64,000 nt of DNA from Arthrobacter sp. MYb229 (GTDB taxonomy: Bacteria > Actinomycetota > Actinomycetes > Actinomycetales > Micrococcaceae), in the NCBI RefSeq assembly GCF_002975405.1, contig NZ_PCPS01000001.1, positions 1,054,001 through 1,118,000 of the forward strand, written 5' to 3'. The notes below the pieces were generated by a model. The model saw nothing but the letters and a program-made list of their open reading frames with translations, made no database searches and was not told the origin of the DNA. Position numbers and translations under genes: made by a program. Within the stretch, counting starts at the first letter, position 1, and each line of letters starts with the position of its first letter. This document shows, one piece after another, positions 42,797-52,975 of the stretch.

Positions 42797-44413
42797 TTAG
42801 CGCCGTCGTGCCAACTGCTCGATGAACTCGGCGATTTCCAGTTCGGCGTCGAAGAGCTCCCCCACCTGCGCCCGGCTGCCGGCCAGCGGCTCGGGCATGT
42901 GGAATCGGCTGACCTTGCGGGCGCCGGGCACCGAGAAGGACAGCACGTCCCAGTTCGCGGCCACCACATATGGCGCATAGCGCTGCAGCGTCATGCCGCG
43001 CAGGTAGGCGCGGGTATCCTCGGGCGGATGATCCACCGCGGCGTTGATTTCGGCTTGGCTGAAGATGGTTTCGATCAGGCCCCGCGAAGCCATCCGGTAA
43101 TACAGGCCCTTGTCCAGGCGAAGATCCGCCCATTGCAGATCCATCAGGGCCACCCGGGCATCATCGAAGCCCACCGAGTGCCGTTCGGTGAAGGACTTCA
43201 TCAGCTTGTACTTCGCCACCCAATCGACCTGCGCGGCCGCTTCCAGCGGATCCCTTTCGAGCGTGTCCAGGATGTCGCGCCAGCGGCGAAGGATCTCGGT
43301 GGTATCCGGATCTTGCAGATCCCGCTGCGCGCAGAAGCTTTCGGCGGCCTCCAGATAGCTGCGCTGGATCTGAATTGCAGTGAGCCTGCGGCCGCCGCGC
43401 AGCGCCACAGTGGTGCGCAGCGAGGGGTCGTGGCTGATCTGCTGCAGCGCGGCCACCGGGTCCGCCAGCTCGAGCTTCGGGGACATTCCCGCTTCGATGA
43501 GGCTGAGCACCAGATTGGTGGTGCCCACGCGCAGCAGCGTGGAAATCTGTCCAAGGTTCGCGTCCCCGATGATCACGTGCAGCCGGCGGTACTTGTCCCA
43601 GTTGGCGTGCGGTTCGTCGCGGGTATTGATGATCGGGCGGTTGATCGTGGTTTCCAGGCCCACCTCGGCCTCGAAGAAGTCGGCGCGCTGGGAGATCTGG
43701 AACTCGGCCCCGCGTCCGAGCATGCCGCGGCCCACCCGTCCGGCGCCGCAGAAGATCTGCCGGGTCGCGAAGAAGGCGGTCAGCCCGCGCACCAGCGCGG
43801 AGAAGTCCACCTCGCGTGGCACCAGGTAGTTTTCGTGCGAACCATAGGAGACGGACTTGTTGTCCGTGTTGTTCTTGTAGAGCAGCAGTTCGCCGCTGCC
43901 CAGCGTTGCGGCGGTGGCAGCCGCCCGGCGCATCACCTCGTCGCCGGCATGGTCCCAGAGCACCGCGGCGCGCGGCGAGGTGACCTCGGGGCTGGAATAT
44001 TCGGGGTGGGCGTGATCCACGTAAAGCCGCGCGCCATTGCCGAGCACCATGTTCATCACCACGTCGGTGGCGTCTTTTTCCTGGTACAGCGTGTCGCCCA
44101 CGCGGGCGTCGTTGCCGTCCAGCGCGATCGATTCGGCCGTCCAGACCGCGCAGTCCCCCAGCGTGGGCTCGGAGTCGGTCAGCTGGCTCGGATGCGCAAG
44201 GGCGCGATCCACCGCATGCCCGCGCGCGTCGGCCAGCGGCGATTCATCGGAGTAGTCCCAGCGCGCGGCCCGGGCATCGGAGCCGGAGTCGCGCACCAGC
44301 TGGGCGTAGGCGTCGACGATCTGCGCCGAGAGCACCGTCGAGTTGGCTTGCGGCATCGCGGGTCGAATGATCCCGTATTCGGTTTCCAAGCCGACCAGGC
44401 GCCGGGCGCTCAC
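42797..44413 (-). CDS. dop: Pup deamidase/depupylase Dop
   Basis: A 538-residue homologue of PafA with [14 protein letters not shown] at the N-terminus, [14 protein letters not shown] and the NTRDEPHA segment. Dop converts the Pup C-terminal Gln to Glu and removes Pup from targets. Its GTG start overlaps the arc stop by 4 bases (GTGA). Confidence 0.96.
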   Translation of the reverse strand: MSARRLVGLETEYGIIRPAMPQANSTVLSAQIVDAYAQLVRDSGSDARAARWDYSDESPLADARGHAVDRALAHPSQLTDSEPTLGDCAVWTAESIALDGNDARVGDTLYQEKDATDVVMNMVLGNGARLYVDHAHPEYSSPEVTSPRAAVLWDHAGDEVMRRAAATAATLGSGELLLYKNNTDNKSVSYGSHENYLVPREVDFSALVRGLTAFFATRQIFCGAGRVGRGMLGRGAEFQISQRADFFEAEVGLETTINRPIINTRDEPHANWDKYRRLHVIIGDANLGQISTLLRVGTTNLVLSLIEAGMSPKLELADPVAALQQISHDPSLRTTVALRGGRRLTAIQIQRSYLEAAESFCAQRDLQDPDTTEILRRWRDILDTLERDPLEAAAQVDWVAKYKLMKSFTERHSVGFDDARVALMDLQWADLRLDKGLYYRMASRGLIETIFSQAEINAAVDHPPEDTRAYLRGMTLQRYAPYVVAANWDVLSFSVPGARKVSRFHMPEPLAGSRAQVGELFDAELEIAEFIEQLARRR

Positions 44414-46092
44414 AAGGCGTCCTTCGCCTTGACCAGCGAACGGATGTGGCTGATCCGCTCGCCCTTGCGCCCGGAGATCCGCGCCCAGTCATCCGGGTTG
44501 GTGGTATTTGGCATATCCTCGTGCTCGGCGAATTCCTCGCGCACCGCGCGCAGCAGGTATTCCATCTTCAGCCCGCGTTCCCCGCTGGTGATCAGCGCCT
44601 TGATCGCGTGCTTCTTGGCCCGGTCCACCACATTGTGGATGACCGCGCCGGAGGAGAAGTCCTTGAAGTAGAGCACCTCCACCTGGCCGTTGACGTAGGT
44701 GACCTCCAAGAATTCGTTGAACTGCTCGGTGGAGTACATGGCCGCTACGGTGCCGGCGATCATCCGGTCCACGGTCTCTTGGGCGTCCCCGGAGTCGGCG
44801 GCCACCTCGGATTCGTGCAGCGGCAGCTCGGTGGTCAGGTATTTGCCGAAGATTTCGCTGGCCCCTCGCGCGTCGGGGCGGCGGATCTTGATCTTCACAT
44901 CCAAGCGTCCCGGGCGGAGGATCGCCGGGTCGATCATGTCCTCGCGGTTGGACGCGCCGATGACGATCACGTTATCCAGGCGTTCCACCCCGTCGATTTC
45001 GGCCAGCAGCTGCGGCACGATGGTGGTTTCCACATCCGAGGACAGCCCGGACCCGCGGGTGCGGAAGAGGGATTCCATCTCGTCGAAGAACACCACCACC
45101 GGGTCCCCGTGCAGCGCCTTCTCCCGGGCTCGGGCGAAAATCAGCCGGATATGCCGTTCGGTTTCGCCCACATACTTATCGAGCAGTTCCGGACCCTTGA
45201 TATTCAGGAAGTAGCTTCTCGCCTGGCCGGTGCCCTTGCGGGCCGCGGCGCGCTGGGCCAGGGAATTGGCCACGGCCTTGGCGATCAGCGTCTTGCCGCA
45301 GCCCGGAGGGCCGTAGAGCAGGATGCCTTTCGGTGCGCTCAGCCCGTGTTCGCGGTAGAGCTCGGGGTGGGCAAAAGGCAGCTCCACCGAGTCTTGGATC
45401 GCTTCGATCTGCGAATTCAGGCCGCCGATATCGGAATAGTCGATATCCGGCACCTCTTCGAGCACCAGCGACTGCATATCGGTCAGCTGCACCCGGTTGA
45501 CCGCCAGACCGGTGCGGGCATCGATGGTGAGCTGGTCCCCGACGCGCAGGTGTTCCCCGCGCAGCGGCTCGGCGAATTCGATGACTCGCTGGTCATCGCC
45601 GCGCGCCATCACCACCGCCTGGTGGTCTTCGAGGATTTCCTTGATCGTGACCAGGTCGCCGGACTGCTCGTAGCCCAGGCCCGCAACGACCACCAGCGCC
45701 TCGTTGAGCAGCACCTGCTGGCCAACGTGCAGCTTGGCGAAATCCAGCAGCGGGCTGATGGCCACACGCATCTTGCGTCCGGAGTGGATCACATCCACCG
45801 CCTGCGCGGCGGTGGTTTCGATGCCCAGGCCTGCTTCGGGATGCTTGCGTGGGTGCTTGGCCACGATGGTGCCGTGGCTGAACGGGGTATCGCCGTCTTT
45901 TTCCAGCGCGGATTTGAGGTTGATGATCTGTTCGCGAGTCTGCTCCAACAGGGCCACGAGGCGCTGGTTGTTTCCGCTGATCCCGGCAAGCTGCTTGTCC
46001 AGGTTGCGGTTCTTCTCGCGCAGCACGTTGACCTGGCGTTCGGTCATCTGAAGCCGTTCGGCGACGCGTTGCGCCTCGTTGTTTTCGCTCAC
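44410..46092 (-). CDS. arc: AAA ATPase ARC (proteasome-associated, Mpa homologue)
   Basis: A 560-residue ring ATPase: N-terminal coiled coil ([20 protein letters not shown]) that binds Pup, double OB region, then AAA domain with Walker [10 protein letters not shown] and Walker [12 protein letters not shown]. The C-terminus is SLVKAKDAL and lacks the QYL/HbYX tail that docks Mpa to the 20S proteasome. The start at GTG 46092 has GGGAG 8 bases upstream; a TTG at 46107 is less likely. Confidence 0.95.
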   Translation of the reverse strand: MSENNEAQRVAERLQMTERQVNVLREKNRNLDKQLAGISGNNQRLVALLEQTREQIINLKSALEKDGDTPFSHGTIVAKHPRKHPEAGLGIETTAAQAVDVIHSGRKMRVAISPLLDFAKLHVGQQVLLNEALVVVAGLGYEQSGDLVTIKEILEDHQAVVMARGDDQRVIEFAEPLRGEHLRVGDQLTIDARTGLAVNRVQLTDMQSLVLEEVPDIDYSDIGGLNSQIEAIQDSVELPFAHPELYREHGLSAPKGILLYGPPGCGKTLIAKAVANSLAQRAAARKGTGQARSYFLNIKGPELLDKYVGETERHIRLIFARAREKALHGDPVVVFFDEMESLFRTRGSGLSSDVETTIVPQLLAEIDGVERLDNVIVIGASNREDMIDPAILRPGRLDVKIKIRRPDARGASEIFGKYLTTELPLHESEVAADSGDAQETVDRMIAGTVAAMYSTEQFNEFLEVTYVNGQVEVLYFKDFSSGAVIHNVVDRAKKHAIKALITSGERGLKMEYLLRAVREEFAEHEDMPNTTNPDDWARISGRKGERISHIRSLVKAKDAL

Positions 46093-46181
46093 GTTGTATT
46101 CTCCCAAACCTCGCCGTTCGCCACGCGTGGCCAGCTACTGGTGCTGGCTGTGCGGGTCGTTCTGAGTCCATCCTATGAACG

Positions 46182-46214
46182 TAAAGCCCCGGGATTGAAT
46201 TTCCCGGGGCTTTA
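46182..46214 (-). terminator. Terminator after trmI
   Basis: Perfect 13-bp stem TAAAGCCCCGGGA/TCCCGGGGCTTTA with a 7-base loop, 17 bases after the trmI stop on the minus strand. Confidence 0.85.
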
Positions 46215-46231
46215 GTTCACATATTGAAACG

Positions 46232-47284
46232 CTAGTTCTCGGTATCTGAGACGTTTTCGCCTTCGCGGATCCGGTTCGGACGGTTGGCGTCCTTGGCGGC
46301 ACGACGCAGCTTCTTCGGCGAAATACCGCGTTCGCCAAGCGCGGTTTCGGTCCACTGCTCCTTGTCATGCTCCCGTGTCCAGGCGTTCAGGTCCTCGGCC
46401 GAGTAGCCGTGCTCCTTGATGCGCTTGGCCTTCGGGATGCCGTCCTGGGCGTCGGCCAGGCGGCGGGCGGTGATCAAGAATGCGGTGTGCGCCACCATGC
46501 GGTGATCCGGGCGGACCGCCAGGCCATCGACGTGCCAGCCGCGCACCATGGTTTCGAAGCATTCGGGCTCGGTGAACTGACCCGAGGCGCGAATCGCCTC
46601 CACCACGCGGGACATCTGGGTCACGGTGGCCACATAGTTGGTCCACACCCCGCCCGGAGCCAGCACTGTCGCTACCGCGTCCAGGCATTCCCAAGGCGAA
46701 AGCATGTCCAGCACCACGCGGTCCACGCTGCCCGGTTCCTCCAGCTCGAGCACCTTCTCCTGGAAGTCGCCGATGGACAAATGCCAGGCCGGGTGCTCAC
46801 CGCCGAAGACCGTGGAGATATTGCCGCGGGCGATATCCGCAAATTCTTCGCGGCGCTCATAGGAGTGCAGGTAGCCCTGGTCGCCGACCGCGCGCAACAG
46901 CGAGATCGACAGCGCTCCGGAACCCACACCGGCCTCCACCACGCGCGCACCGGGGAAGATGTCGCCGAACTGGATGATCTGCGCGGCATCCTTGGGGTAG
47001 ACCACGGCCGCGCCGCGCGGCATGGACAGCACGAAGTCCTTCGCCAGCGGACGCAGCACCTGGTAGCGCACGCCTTCGACGTTTTCGATCACGCTGCCTT
47101 CCAGCGCCCCGATGATCGCGTCATGTCCCAGCACTCCCTGGTGGGTGTGGAATTCTCCGCCGTCCTCCAGGGTGATGGTGTTGATCCGGCGCTTCTGGTC
47201 GGTCAGCTGGACGCGGTCTCCGACGCGGAAGGGTCCGCGCCGGGCATTCGCGCCATGCGGCGCTGCGGTGTTCTGAGCACTCAC
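46232..47284 (-). CDS. trmI: tRNA (adenine-58-N1)-methyltransferase TrmI
   Basis: A 350-residue methyltransferase with SAM motif VVEAGVGSGALSISLLRAVG and the downstream VLDMLSPWECLD. It has a small N-terminal beta domain (GPFRVGDRVQLTDQKRR). It forms m1A58 in tRNAs. Start at GTG 47284 with AAAGGAAAA upstream; the frame to 47383 has unlikely composition. The C-terminal tail beyond residue ~290 is an extension seen in actinobacterial forms next to arc. Confidence 0.94.
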   Translation of the reverse strand: MSAQNTAAPHGANARRGPFRVGDRVQLTDQKRRINTITLEDGGEFHTHQGVLGHDAIIGALEGSVIENVEGVRYQVLRPLAKDFVLSMPRGAAVVYPKDAAQIIQFGDIFPGARVVEAGVGSGALSISLLRAVGDQGYLHSYERREEFADIARGNISTVFGGEHPAWHLSIGDFQEKVLELEEPGSVDRVVLDMLSPWECLDAVATVLAPGGVWTNYVATVTQMSRVVEAIRASGQFTEPECFETMVRGWHVDGLAVRPDHRMVAHTAFLITARRLADAQDGIPKAKRIKEHGYSAEDLNAWTREHDKEQWTETALGERGISPKKLRRAAKDANRPNRIREGENVSDTEN

Positions 47285-47309
47285 TGAGTTTTCCTTTGTT
47301 GTAGAGCTT

Positions 47310-48437
47310 TTAGGCTTTGCGGCCGGTGACGGCCGCGATGATCTTGCGTTGGTGCAGCAGACCCACCACGGTGCCGCGCGCATCGATGACCGCGTACTCT
47401 GCGGTGCTCACGCTGGCCAGGTAGTCGATGAGCTGGCGGCCGTCGGAGTCCTGGGCTACGACGGCGCCGCGGCCCAGGGCGCGGGATACCGCCAGCGCGG
47501 ACACCTGCGCGGCCGAGGCCGGGTCCACCCGGCTCAGCGCCTGCTCGTCGACCACGCCGCAGGGCATGCCCTGCGGGTCGACCAGGATGATCTGACCGCC
47601 GCGGTTCCGCCTGCGGGTGAGCACGTCGGCCACCGTGGCCACCGACATCATCGCGCTGGCCGGGGACATCAGGTCCCCGGCGATCACCTTGGGCAGGTTC
47701 AGCATCATCTTGGCGTGGTTGATCAGCGCCGTGGTCGCCTGCCACATGAAGACCGCCACCATCACCCCGACCACCATGGTCAGCAGCTGCGGTTGCTCGC
47801 CCTTGAGGAACGGCACCACGATGAACCAGGCCAGGACGCCGATGACGATGAAACGGCCCACCCAGGAGGCGGCGATCGTTCCCTTGAACTGGGAGCCGGT
47901 CAGCTTCCAGACCGCGGACTCCACCAGCCGGCCGCCGTCCAAGGGCAAGCCGGGCAGGGCGTTGAACGCGCCGAGCAGCAGGTTCGCGTAGACGAAGAAG
48001 TTCAGCAGCAAGCCCGGATACAACCCGAGGTTCGGCAGCTGCAGCGCCAACCAGGCGAGCCCGGCGAGCACAAAATTCGACAGCGGCCCGGCCATGGCCA
48101 CCGCGAGTGAGGCCCCGGGCTTGGCCTTGAAGGAGCCGAATTGGGTGTGCCCGCCCATCAGGGTCAGCACAATATGCGCGTCGGGCCATTTGAAGGCGCG
48201 GGCGGTCAACGCGTGGGACACCTCGTGCACGAGCACGGCCAGCGCGATCACCACGGCGCAGGCAAAACCCAGCAGGTAGGCCACCAGCGGCGGGATCAGC
48301 GCATTATTCGACAGTTGCAGGCCGATGGCCACGGTGATCACCGCGGTGATGATGAACCAGGAATTCGACAGGTACACCGGCACCCCGCCGATGCGGCCAA
48401 GTTTCAGCCCCGGGGCTTTTTCAGTAGCTTCGCTCAC
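47310..48437 (-). CDS. Site-2 protease family (M50) membrane protease with CBS domains
   Basis: A 375-residue membrane protein. The zinc-site motif is VHEVSHALTARAF, the third ligand lies in ALPGLPLDGGRLVESA, and about six helices surround them. Two CBS-like domains form the C-terminus (residues about 250-370). Site-2 proteases cut membrane proteins in the bilayer; no anti-sigma target is encoded nearby. It starts with a GTG overlapping the HAD gene stop by 4 bases. Confidence 0.92.
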   Translation of the reverse strand: MSEATEKAPGLKLGRIGGVPVYLSNSWFIITAVITVAIGLQLSNNALIPPLVAYLLGFACAVVIALAVLVHEVSHALTARAFKWPDAHIVLTLMGGHTQFGSFKAKPGASLAVAMAGPLSNFVLAGLAWLALQLPNLGLYPGLLLNFFVYANLLLGAFNALPGLPLDGGRLVESAVWKLTGSQFKGTIAASWVGRFIVIGVLAWFIVVPFLKGEQPQLLTMVVGVMVAVFMWQATTALINHAKMMLNLPKVIAGDLMSPASAMMSVATVADVLTRRRNRGGQIILVDPQGMPCGVVDEQALSRVDPASAAQVSALAVSRALGRGAVVAQDSDGRQLIDYLASVSTAEYAVIDARGTVVGLLHQRKIIAAVTGRKA

Positions 48438-49147
48438 GCGTTAACCTGCACCAGCCAATCGGTCATCGTCTTGAGATTTATGTCCACCAGCGTATCGATA
48501 CGCCGCCAGTTCCCCACGCCGGGGTCCGTAGCGTTGGGGATCAGCACCGCGTGCAGTCCCGCCGCGGCGGCCGAGGTGATTCCGGGCTTGGAATCCTCGA
48601 AGCCGATGCAGCGTGCGGGGTCGAACCTGCGGCCGAGCCGCTCGCCGAGCAACGCCAATCCGCGCCGGTAGGGTTCGGGGTCCGGCTTGCCGTGGGTGAC
48701 CTCTTCGCCGGTGACGCTGGCGGTGAAGATCCCTTCGGGCAGCGCCGCCATCAGCTCGTGAACGATGCTGCGCTCGCTCATGGTCACCAGCGCCTGCGGA
48801 ATTCCCTCCCGATGCAGTGCGCTGAGCAGTTCAAGGGCGCCGGGCCGCCAGGGCACGTCACTGGTCAGGCCGGCGACAACCTGGCCCGAGAGGTGATCGA
48901 TGATCTCCCGGACGCCCAGGTCCACCCCGGCCTCCTGGAGGATTTTCGCCCCGTTGGGCAGTGCCTGGCCGACCAGGTTGAACGCCTGCTCCTCGCTCCA
49001 GCTTCCGCCATGGGATTTGACCAGTTCCATCTCCGCGGCGATCCAATAGGGTTCGGTGTCGATGAGGGTACCGTCCATATCCCAGAGCACCGCGTGGGGG
49101 CCAGGGGATGGAACTTTTGCATCGAACGCTGATTTGGTGCTTGGCAT
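48434..49147 (-). CDS. HAD-family phosphatase
   Basis: A 237-residue hydrolase of the beta-phosphoglucomutase-like subfamily: motif I VLWDMDGTLIDTEPYW, motif II ALVTMSERS, motif III with the Lys in HGKPDPEPY and Asp in CIGFEDSKPGI. Substrate unknown. It precedes the site-2 protease gene in the minus-strand block and is divergent from the PAC2 gene. Confidence 0.93.
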   Translation of the reverse strand: MPSTKSAFDAKVPSPGPHAVLWDMDGTLIDTEPYWIAAEMELVKSHGGSWSEEQAFNLVGQALPNGAKILQEAGVDLGVREIIDHLSGQVVAGLTSDVPWRPGALELLSALHREGIPQALVTMSERSIVHELMAALPEGIFTASVTGEEVTHGKPDPEPYRRGLALLGERLGRRFDPARCIGFEDSKPGITSAAAAGLHAVLIPNATDPGVGNWRRIDTLVDINLKTMTDWLVQVNA

Positions 49148-49230
49148 GACTCCATTCTAGATGGAAGAGTGGGGCTAAACCGCTTCGTCGCGTCTGCCGG
49201 GGCGGTGCGCAGGCTGGAGAGGGGCAAGTC

Positions 49231-50139
49231 ATGAGCGAGGAATACCACGCACCAACGCTGAACGGCTTCGTTGCGCAAACCGAACATGAGATGCGTCCCA
49301 CCGTCCTGATTTCGGCCTTCGAGGGCTGGAACGACGCCGGTTCGGCCGCCAGCGACGCGGTGCGCCGCATCCTGAACAGCGGCGCCCCGAAGCATCTGGC
49401 CACCGTGGGCGAGGACGACTACTACGACTACCAGTTCACCCGGCCGCAGTCGCGGGTGACCGCGGAAGGCCGGATCATCGAGTGGCCGACCACCGAGCTC
49501 TACCGGTTGGACAATCCGCTCGCCCCGGCGGATCTGCTGCTCGTGGTCGGGGTGGAGCCGACCTTCCGGTGGCAGGGATTCTGCGCGCAGATCGTGAAGC
49601 ACGCCAAGGCGGAAAACGTCCATGTGGTGCTCTCCCTGGGCGCCTTATTGGCCGATGTGCCGCACACCCGGCCGGTGCCCACGGTGCTGAACAGCGACCA
49701 TCCGAAGTTGCAGGAGTACTTCAAGCTTTCGGCCTCCCGCTATGAGGGGCCCACCGGGATTCCTGCGGTGCTCGGGGCCGAATTCGAGAAACACGGCATT
49801 CCCACCATGTCGCTCTGGGCGCAGCTCTCGCACTATGTGGCCCAAGCGCCCAGCCCGCGGGTGGAACTGGCGATCGTGGAGATGATCGAGGAGCTGGTTC
49901 CGATGCAGGTTTCCTCGCAGAAGCTCCGCGAGGATGCCGGCGCCTGGACGCGCGGGGTGGACGAGCTCTCGGCCGCGGATCCGGAGGTCGCCAAATACGT
50001 GCAGCAGCTCGAGCAGGCCTCGGATGCCAGCGAACTTCCCGAGGCCAGCGGCGAATCCATCGCCCGCGAATTCGAACGCTACCTGCGCCGCCGGGGACGC
50101 GCCCGCGGCGAAGAGCACGGCCCGGACTTCGAGATCTGA
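49231..50139 (+). CDS. PAC2-family protein
   Basis: A 302-residue protein of the PAC2 (proteasome assembly chaperone-like) family: PTVLISAFEGWNDAGSAASD at the N-terminus, then LLLVVGVEPTFRWQGFC and VLSLGALLADVPHTRP. The function of bacterial PAC2 proteins is not settled. Its place near the pupylation genes is common in actinobacteria. GGAGAGG precedes the ATG. A bidirectional terminator follows. Confidence 0.93.
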   Translation: MSEEYHAPTLNGFVAQTEHEMRPTVLISAFEGWNDAGSAASDAVRRILNSGAPKHLATVGEDDYYDYQFTRPQSRVTAEGRIIEWPTTELYRLDNPLAPADLLLVVGVEPTFRWQGFCAQIVKHAKAENVHVVLSLGALLADVPHTRPVPTVLNSDHPKLQEYFKLSASRYEGPTGIPAVLGAEFEKHGIPTMSLWAQLSHYVAQAPSPRVELAIVEMIEELVPMQVSSQKLREDAGAWTRGVDELSAADPEVAKYVQQLEQASDASELPEASGESIAREFERYLRRRGRARGEEHGPDFEI

Positions 50140-50157
50140 TTCTTCGGGCATAAAAAA

Positions 50158-50203
50158 CTCCCCACAAGCCGGTGCCGAAGGTCTCGGACCGGTTTGTGGG
50201 GAG
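50158..50203. terminator. Bidirectional terminator between PAC2 gene and mshC
   Basis: Perfect or near-perfect 16-bp stem (CTCCCCACAAGCCGGT against ACCGGTTTGTGGGGAG, one wobble) with a 14-base loop. The AAAAAA just before it gives a T-tract for transcripts from mshC. Confidence 0.88.
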
Positions 50204-50214
50204 CCAGGTTGCCG

Positions 50215-51477
50215 CTAGAGTTTCAGCCCCAGCAGGGAATCGATTCCGCGGGCGAGCAGCTCGCTGCCTTCCCCGCTGCCTTCGGCCGCGGTGGCGGCCC
50301 ACTGGTCGATGGCTTCCAAGGCCGCAGGGGCGTTGAGGTCATCGGCCATGCGCGAGCGGATCCGGGTCAGCAGCGCGGTGGCTTCGGCCAGCCCGGCCCC
50401 GGCGATCCGCTCCCGCCAGGTAGCCACGCGTTCCTGGGCTTGGGCGAGCAGCTGCTCGGTCCAGGACCAGTTCGTCCGGTAGTGCTGCGAGAGCAGCACC
50501 GCGCGGATGGCGACCGGTTCCACGCCGGCGGCGCGCAGCTTGGAGACGAGCACCAGGTTGCCCAGGGACTTGCTCATCTTCTCGCCGTCCAGGCCCACCA
50601 TCCCGGTGTGCACATAGGCCTGGGCCAATGCGGTCTGGTCATCGGCTGCGGCGTGCGCCGCGGAGAATTCGTGGTGCGGGAAGATCAGATCCGATCCGCC
50701 GCCCTGCACGGTGAACGGGGCCGGAAGGGTCCTTCGCGCGATCACCGAACACTCGATATGCCAGCCCGGGCGCCCGGTGCCCAGCTCGCCGCCCGCCCAG
50801 GAAGGTTCGCCCTCGCGGGCCATGCGCCAGAGCAGCGGATCCAAGGGGTCGCGCTTGCCCGTGCGGTCCGGGTCCCCGCCGCGTTCGGCGAAGAAGCCGA
50901 GCATCGTCTCGCGGTCGTAGTTGGAGACCTGGCCAAGCTTCCAGGCACCGTTCTCCGAGCCCAGGGTATCGAAGTAGATATCCCCTTCCACCCCGTCGGC
51001 GTCCGCCGGCACCCGGTAGGCCAGGTCCGCGGCGAGCAGCCGCTCGACCACCGGAACCAGCCAGTGCACGGATTCGACCGCGCCGATGTAGTGCTGCGGC
51101 GGAATCACGTTCAGCGCTTCCATATCCTCGCGGAAGAGCTGAATCTGGTCTTCGGCGAGGTCCTGCCAGTCGACCCCGGTGGCGGTGGCGCGCTCGAGCA
51201 GCGGGTCATCCACGTCGGTGATGTTCTGTGTATAGGTGACCTCGCGGCCGTTATCCAGCCAGGTGCGGTGCAGCAAATCGAAGGTGACGTAGGTGGCGGC
51301 GTGTCCCATATGGGTGGCGTCGTACGGGGTGATCCCGCAGACATACATGCTTGCCGGGGCGTTGGCCTTATCGGCCGGAGCGGTGGCCTGCTTGGTTCCG
51401 CTGGAGGTGTCGAAGACCTCCAGAATAGGTGCGGAGCCAACTACATGCGGCACTTGCGGAGACTTCCACGCGAGCAC
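50215..51477 (-). CDS. mshC: Cysteine:GlcN-Ins ligase MshC (mycothiol synthesis)
   Basis: A 420-residue class I cysteinyl-tRNA-synthetase-like ligase: zinc Cys and HIGH-like motif in YVCGITPYDATHMGHA, further zinc ligands in WHIECSV and FPHHEFS, and KMSKS at EKMSKSLGN. It lacks the tRNA anticodon-binding domain, so it is MshC rather than CysS. Start at GTG 51477, 8 bases after AAAGGA, matching the usual length. With mshA at the end of the window, two of the mycothiol genes are present. Confidence 0.95.
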   Translation of the reverse strand: MLAWKSPQVPHVVGSAPILEVFDTSSGTKQATAPADKANAPASMYVCGITPYDATHMGHAATYVTFDLLHRTWLDNGREVTYTQNITDVDDPLLERATATGVDWQDLAEDQIQLFREDMEALNVIPPQHYIGAVESVHWLVPVVERLLAADLAYRVPADADGVEGDIYFDTLGSENGAWKLGQVSNYDRETMLGFFAERGGDPDRTGKRDPLDPLLWRMAREGEPSWAGGELGTGRPGWHIECSVIARRTLPAPFTVQGGGSDLIFPHHEFSAAHAAADDQTALAQAYVHTGMVGLDGEKMSKSLGNLVLVSKLRAAGVEPVAIRAVLLSQHYRTNWSWTEQLLAQAQERVATWRERIAGAGLAEATALLTRIRSRMADDLNAPAALEAIDQWAATAAEGSGEGSELLARGIDSLLGLKL

Positions 51478-51566
51478 TGAGTACATCCTTTCGCAGATGT
51501 ATAGACGATCTTCCTTTAAGGGCAAGTCAACGAGCGCAAGGTTTATTCCCGCGCCGGCAAAGAGTT

Positions 51567-52391
51567 TTAGGCGCTGATCATTCCGAGGCTAAGGAATACG
51601 AACAATCCCAGGCCCAGCAGGATCCGGTACCAGACGAAGAGCCGGTAGGAGTGGGTGGAGACGTACTTCAGGAACCAGCCCACGATCAAGAAGCCGACGA
51701 CGAAGGCGATCGCGGTGGCCAGCCCGGTCTGCGCCAGCGAGTAGACCCCGGGCTCGGAGAAGGATTTGGCCAGCTTGTACAGCCCGGAGGCGTATACCGC
51801 GGGGATGGCCAGCAGGAAGGAATAGCGGGCGGCGGCTTCACGGGTATAGCCCATGAGCAACCCGGCGGTGATCGTGCCGCCGGAGCGCGACACGCCGGGG
51901 ATCAGCGCCATCGCCTGGGCTAGTCCGTAGAACACGCCGTGCTTGACGGTGAGCTTATCCAGCGTGCGTTCCTGCTTGCCGTAGTGGTCGGCGATGGCCA
52001 GGAACAGGCCGAAGAGCACCAGCATGGTCGCCACGATCCACAGCGAACGGAAGTTCGAGTCGATATAGTCTTCGAGCAGGAGCCCCAGGATGGCGATCGG
52101 CAGGGAACCGACGATAATCAGCCAACCCATTTTGGCGTCCGGGTCAGAGTGCGGGATCTTGCCGGTGATCGCCCGGAACCAGGCGCCGATAATCCGCACG
52201 ATGTCACGCCAGAAGAAGACGACCACCGCGGTTTCGGTCCCCAATTGGGTGATCGCGGTAAAGGCCGCACCGGGATCTTGCGCGTTGGGCAAGAGCTCGC
52301 CCACGATGCGCAAGTGGGCCGATGAGGAGATGGGCAAGAACTCTGTCAGGCCCTGGATTAATCCGAGGAAAGCTGCTTCAAACCAATTCAC
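51567..52391 (-). CDS. uppP: Undecaprenyl-diphosphatase UppP
   Basis: A 274-residue membrane enzyme recycling undecaprenyl diphosphate in cell-wall synthesis. Motifs [17 protein letters not shown] and [18 protein letters not shown] contain the catalytic residues. Eight hydrophobic segments. It starts at GTG and lies 89 bases upstream of mshC in the same direction. Confidence 0.96.
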   Translation of the reverse strand: MNWFEAAFLGLIQGLTEFLPISSSAHLRIVGELLPNAQDPGAAFTAITQLGTETAVVVFFWRDIVRIIGAWFRAITGKIPHSDPDAKMGWLIIVGSLPIAILGLLLEDYIDSNFRSLWIVATMLVLFGLFLAIADHYGKQERTLDKLTVKHGVFYGLAQAMALIPGVSRSGGTITAGLLMGYTREAAARYSFLLAIPAVYASGLYKLAKSFSEPGVYSLAQTGLATAIAFVVGFLIVGWFLKYVSTHSYRLFVWYRILLGLGLFVFLSLGMISA

Positions 52392-52469
52392 CCCTTGACA
52401 CTACGTCATTTCGAGGGGCTTATCGGTGATTACACGGCTTTCGCAAGGAAATTCAAACCGTGGCCGTAC

Positions 52470-52688
52470 TCACTCGTCATCGTCGTCATCCGTAGGTATG
52501 GTGAACGGAAGAAGTTCGGAATATTGCTCGTAGAGTGCATCCTCATAGCTCTCGAACGCTTCGGCGAGCGAGCCGAAGGCGGCATCGACCGCGGCGTCGG
52601 CCGACCCGCGGCTCTGGGAAACTACCGTCAGGTGCTGCTCGAGGCGTGAGATCAGCAGTTGCAGGGCGTAGCTCGGTTCGGTGCTCAT
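52470..52688 (-). CDS. Small acidic hypothetical protein
   Basis: A 72-residue soluble protein, helical by composition (LQLLISRLEQHL, AAFGSLAEAFESYEDALYEQ) and ending in five acidic residues (DDDDDE). No family named. It lies divergent to the DUF5703 gene, 44 bases away, and upstream of uppP. Composition and position suggest it is real. Confidence 0.6.
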   Translation of the reverse strand: MSTEPSYALQLLISRLEQHLTVVSQSRGSADAAVDAAFGSLAEAFESYEDALYEQYSELLPFTIPTDDDDDE

Positions 52689-52732
52689 GAGTCACACGCT
52701 ACAACCGAAATCATTCTTTCGATAGGGGTGTA

Positions 52733-52975
52733 ATGCTTCAGGAATTAATCAAGGCTCCGCGGCACTTGGATAATGACGACCGTTACGAGTATCTGGTGAT
52801 CACCGCGTTCCCTGCAGAATCCAAGCAGGTGGCGCGGGCTGCCTTGCGCGAGCATTCGGATAACGGCAAATGGGAGCTGATGCGCACCTTGCGCTACGAG
52901 GGCGGCGCGAGCAAATATTGGCTGCGCCGCAAGGTGATCCGGGTGGTCAGCACCTTGGATCGCTCAGGGCTCTAG
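52733..52975 (+). CDS. DUF5703-family small protein
   Basis: An 80-residue protein matching the actinobacterial DUF5703 pattern: DRYEYLVITAF near the start, AALREHSDNGKWELMRT, and GGASKYWLRRKVIRV at the end. Function unknown. AGGGG lies before ATG. Its last 12 bases overlap the end of the convergent acyl-CoA dehydrogenase gene. Confidence 0.85.
   Translation: MLQELIKAPRHLDNDDRYEYLVITAFPAESKQVARAALREHSDNGKWELMRTLRYEGGASKYWLRRKVIRVVSTLDRSGL

Noticed and set aside
42560-46215. Long plus-strand open frames opposite dop and arc
   Set aside because: Same cause; they are His/Arg/Gly-rich without motifs, while the minus strand encodes clear Dop and ARC.
50215-51477. Reading the ligase as an ordinary cysteinyl-tRNA synthetase
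   Set aside because: It ends shortly after the KMSKS helical region and lacks the anticodon-binding domain, as expected for MshC.
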